Both the position numbers and the translations under genes were made by a program. A stretch of 6,369 bases of DNA from Alphaproteobacteria bacterium. Lineage in GTDB: Bacteria; Pseudomonadota; Alphaproteobacteria; Rhizobiales; Rhizobiaceae. The stretch is taken from positions 1-6,369 of the forward strand of contig JAUIBM010000183.1 in NCBI GenBank assembly GCA_030428345.1, written 5' to 3'. Shown one piece after another: positions 5,952 through 6,369 of this stretch (position 1 is the stretch's first letter; each line of letters begins with the position of its first letter). The notes under the pieces were generated by a model that did not search any database, was not told where the DNA came from, and saw only the letters and a program-made list of their open reading frames with translations.

Positions 5952-6369
5952 GCAGGGCCCCTTCCTGCTGGGACTGGACGCCGGCAACACGGTTATCAAG
6001 GCAGTGCTGTTCGACGCCGCGGGCAGGCAGGTCGCGATGCACGGCCTTGACGGGCACACGCGCACGCCCAGACCCGGCCATGTCGAGCGCGATGTCGACG
6101 AACTCTGGGCGAACGTGCGGGAGGCGATCCGGCTGTGCATCGAAAAATCCGGCATCGACCCTGCGCGGATAGCGGCCATCGGAACGGCCGGCCATGGCAA
6201 CGGCCTCTATCTTCTGGACCGGAACGGCTCGGCGCTGATCGGCATCCAGTCGCTGGACACCCGCGCGGCGACCCTGTCGGGCGAAATGGACGCGGCCTGC
6301 GGCGGCGCGATCCACCGCATCAGTCTCCAGCGCCCCTGGCCGTCCCAGACGCCGGTCTTGCTGGCCTGG
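5944..6369 (+). CDS. FGGY-family carbohydrate kinase, N-terminal part (LyxK/EryA-like)
   Basis: ATP-dependent sugar or polyol kinase. Only the first 142 residues are present because the frame runs off the right edge without a stop; complete FGGY kinases have about 490-520. The N-terminal actin-fold phosphate loop reads LGLDAGNTVIKAVLFD (9-24). It is followed by PGHVERDVDELW (44-55), IAAIGTAGHGNGLYLLD (76-92), a DTRA (103-106) and WPSQTPVLLAW (132-142). From memory these line up with E. coli LyxK (L-xylulose kinase: PGWAERDMAELW, GISAQGKGLFLLD), and EryA (erythritol kinase) is of the same type. It looks less like LsrK. Substrate residues in the C-terminal half are missing. The ATG at 5944 overlaps the aldolase stop by 8 bases, with a weak GGGA at 5932-5935. 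In-frame ATGs at 5935 and 5926 are alternatives. It probably supplies the phosphorylated substrate for the dehydrogenase and aldolase encoded upstream. Confidence 0.9.
   Translation, partial: MAEQGPFLLGLDAGNTVIKAVLFDAAGRQVAMHGLDGHTRTPRPGHVERDVDELWANVREAIRLCIEKSGIDPARIAAIGTAGHGNGLYLLDRNGSALIGIQSLDTRAATLSGEMDAACGGAIHRISLQRPWPSQTPVLLAW

Noticed and set aside
5043..6200. A 385-residue open frame on the - strand crossing the dehydrogenase end, the aldolase and the kinase start
   Set aside because: It spans three well-supported + strand genes, is unusually His/Arg/Val rich and shows no family motif, so it is a shadow frame.
1..6369. Reading the operon as a standard AI-2 (lsr) system
   Set aside because: The ABC importer, SorC regulator and LsrF-like aldolase fit, but the kinase looks like LyxK/EryA, no LsrG or LsrB is visible, and the GlpD-like dehydrogenase and AKR have no role in AI-2 processing. 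The aldolase lysine motif also differs from LsrF.
1..6369. Reading the operon as a standard erythritol (ery) operon
   Set aside because: Kinase, GlpD-like dehydrogenase and SorC regulator match in type, but ery operons use EryC and TpiB/RpiB-type isomerases, none of which is seen here, and they do not include this DhnA-type aldolase. The gene order also differs.

Overview
The window looks like part of a carbohydrate-uptake and catabolism operon from a GC-rich bacterium, most likely an alphaproteobacterium of the Rhizobiales/Hyphomicrobiales type. That placement is inferred from the high GC content, the strongly GC-rich third codon positions, and the pairing of an RbsA/RbsC-type ABC importer with a SorC/EryD-like regulator and polyol-type enzymes. 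All seven genes lie on the + strand. They are tightly packed, with four of the six junctions overlapping or able to overlap. The window cuts the operon at both ends, and I see no promoter, terminator, RNA gene, mobile element or CRISPR array.

Layout: (1) 1-333, the C-terminal end of a sugar ABC transporter ATPase (second nucleotide-binding domain of an RbsA/MglA/XylG-type tandem ATPase); (2) 351-1355, an RbsC-family permease; (3) 1370-2350, a SorC-family sugar-binding transcriptional regulator; (4) 2340-3335, an aldo/keto reductase resembling AKR11/IolS; (5) 3349 (or 3394)-5097, a FAD-dependent GlpD/EryB-like polyol-phosphate dehydrogenase; (6) 5097-5951, a class I (Schiff-base) aldolase of the DhnA/FbaB/LsrF group; (7) 5944-6369, the N-terminal part of an FGGY sugar/polyol kinase resembling LyxK/EryA.

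Taken together the genes suggest import of a sugar or polyol, phosphorylation by the kinase, oxidation of the carbon next to the phosphate by the GlpD-like enzyme to give a ketose 1-phosphate, and retro-aldol cleavage by the aldolase to DHAP plus a short aldehyde. The aldo/keto reductase could act first, reducing an imported aldose to the alditol, or last, reducing the released aldehyde. The SorC protein probably senses a phosphorylated intermediate. This route is inference from gene families and order. The substrate cannot be read from the sequence, and I do not recognise the exact gene combination as a characterised pathway. The erythritol (ery) and AI-2 (lsr) systems each share only some of its parts. 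There is no gene-free stretch longer than about 60 bases.
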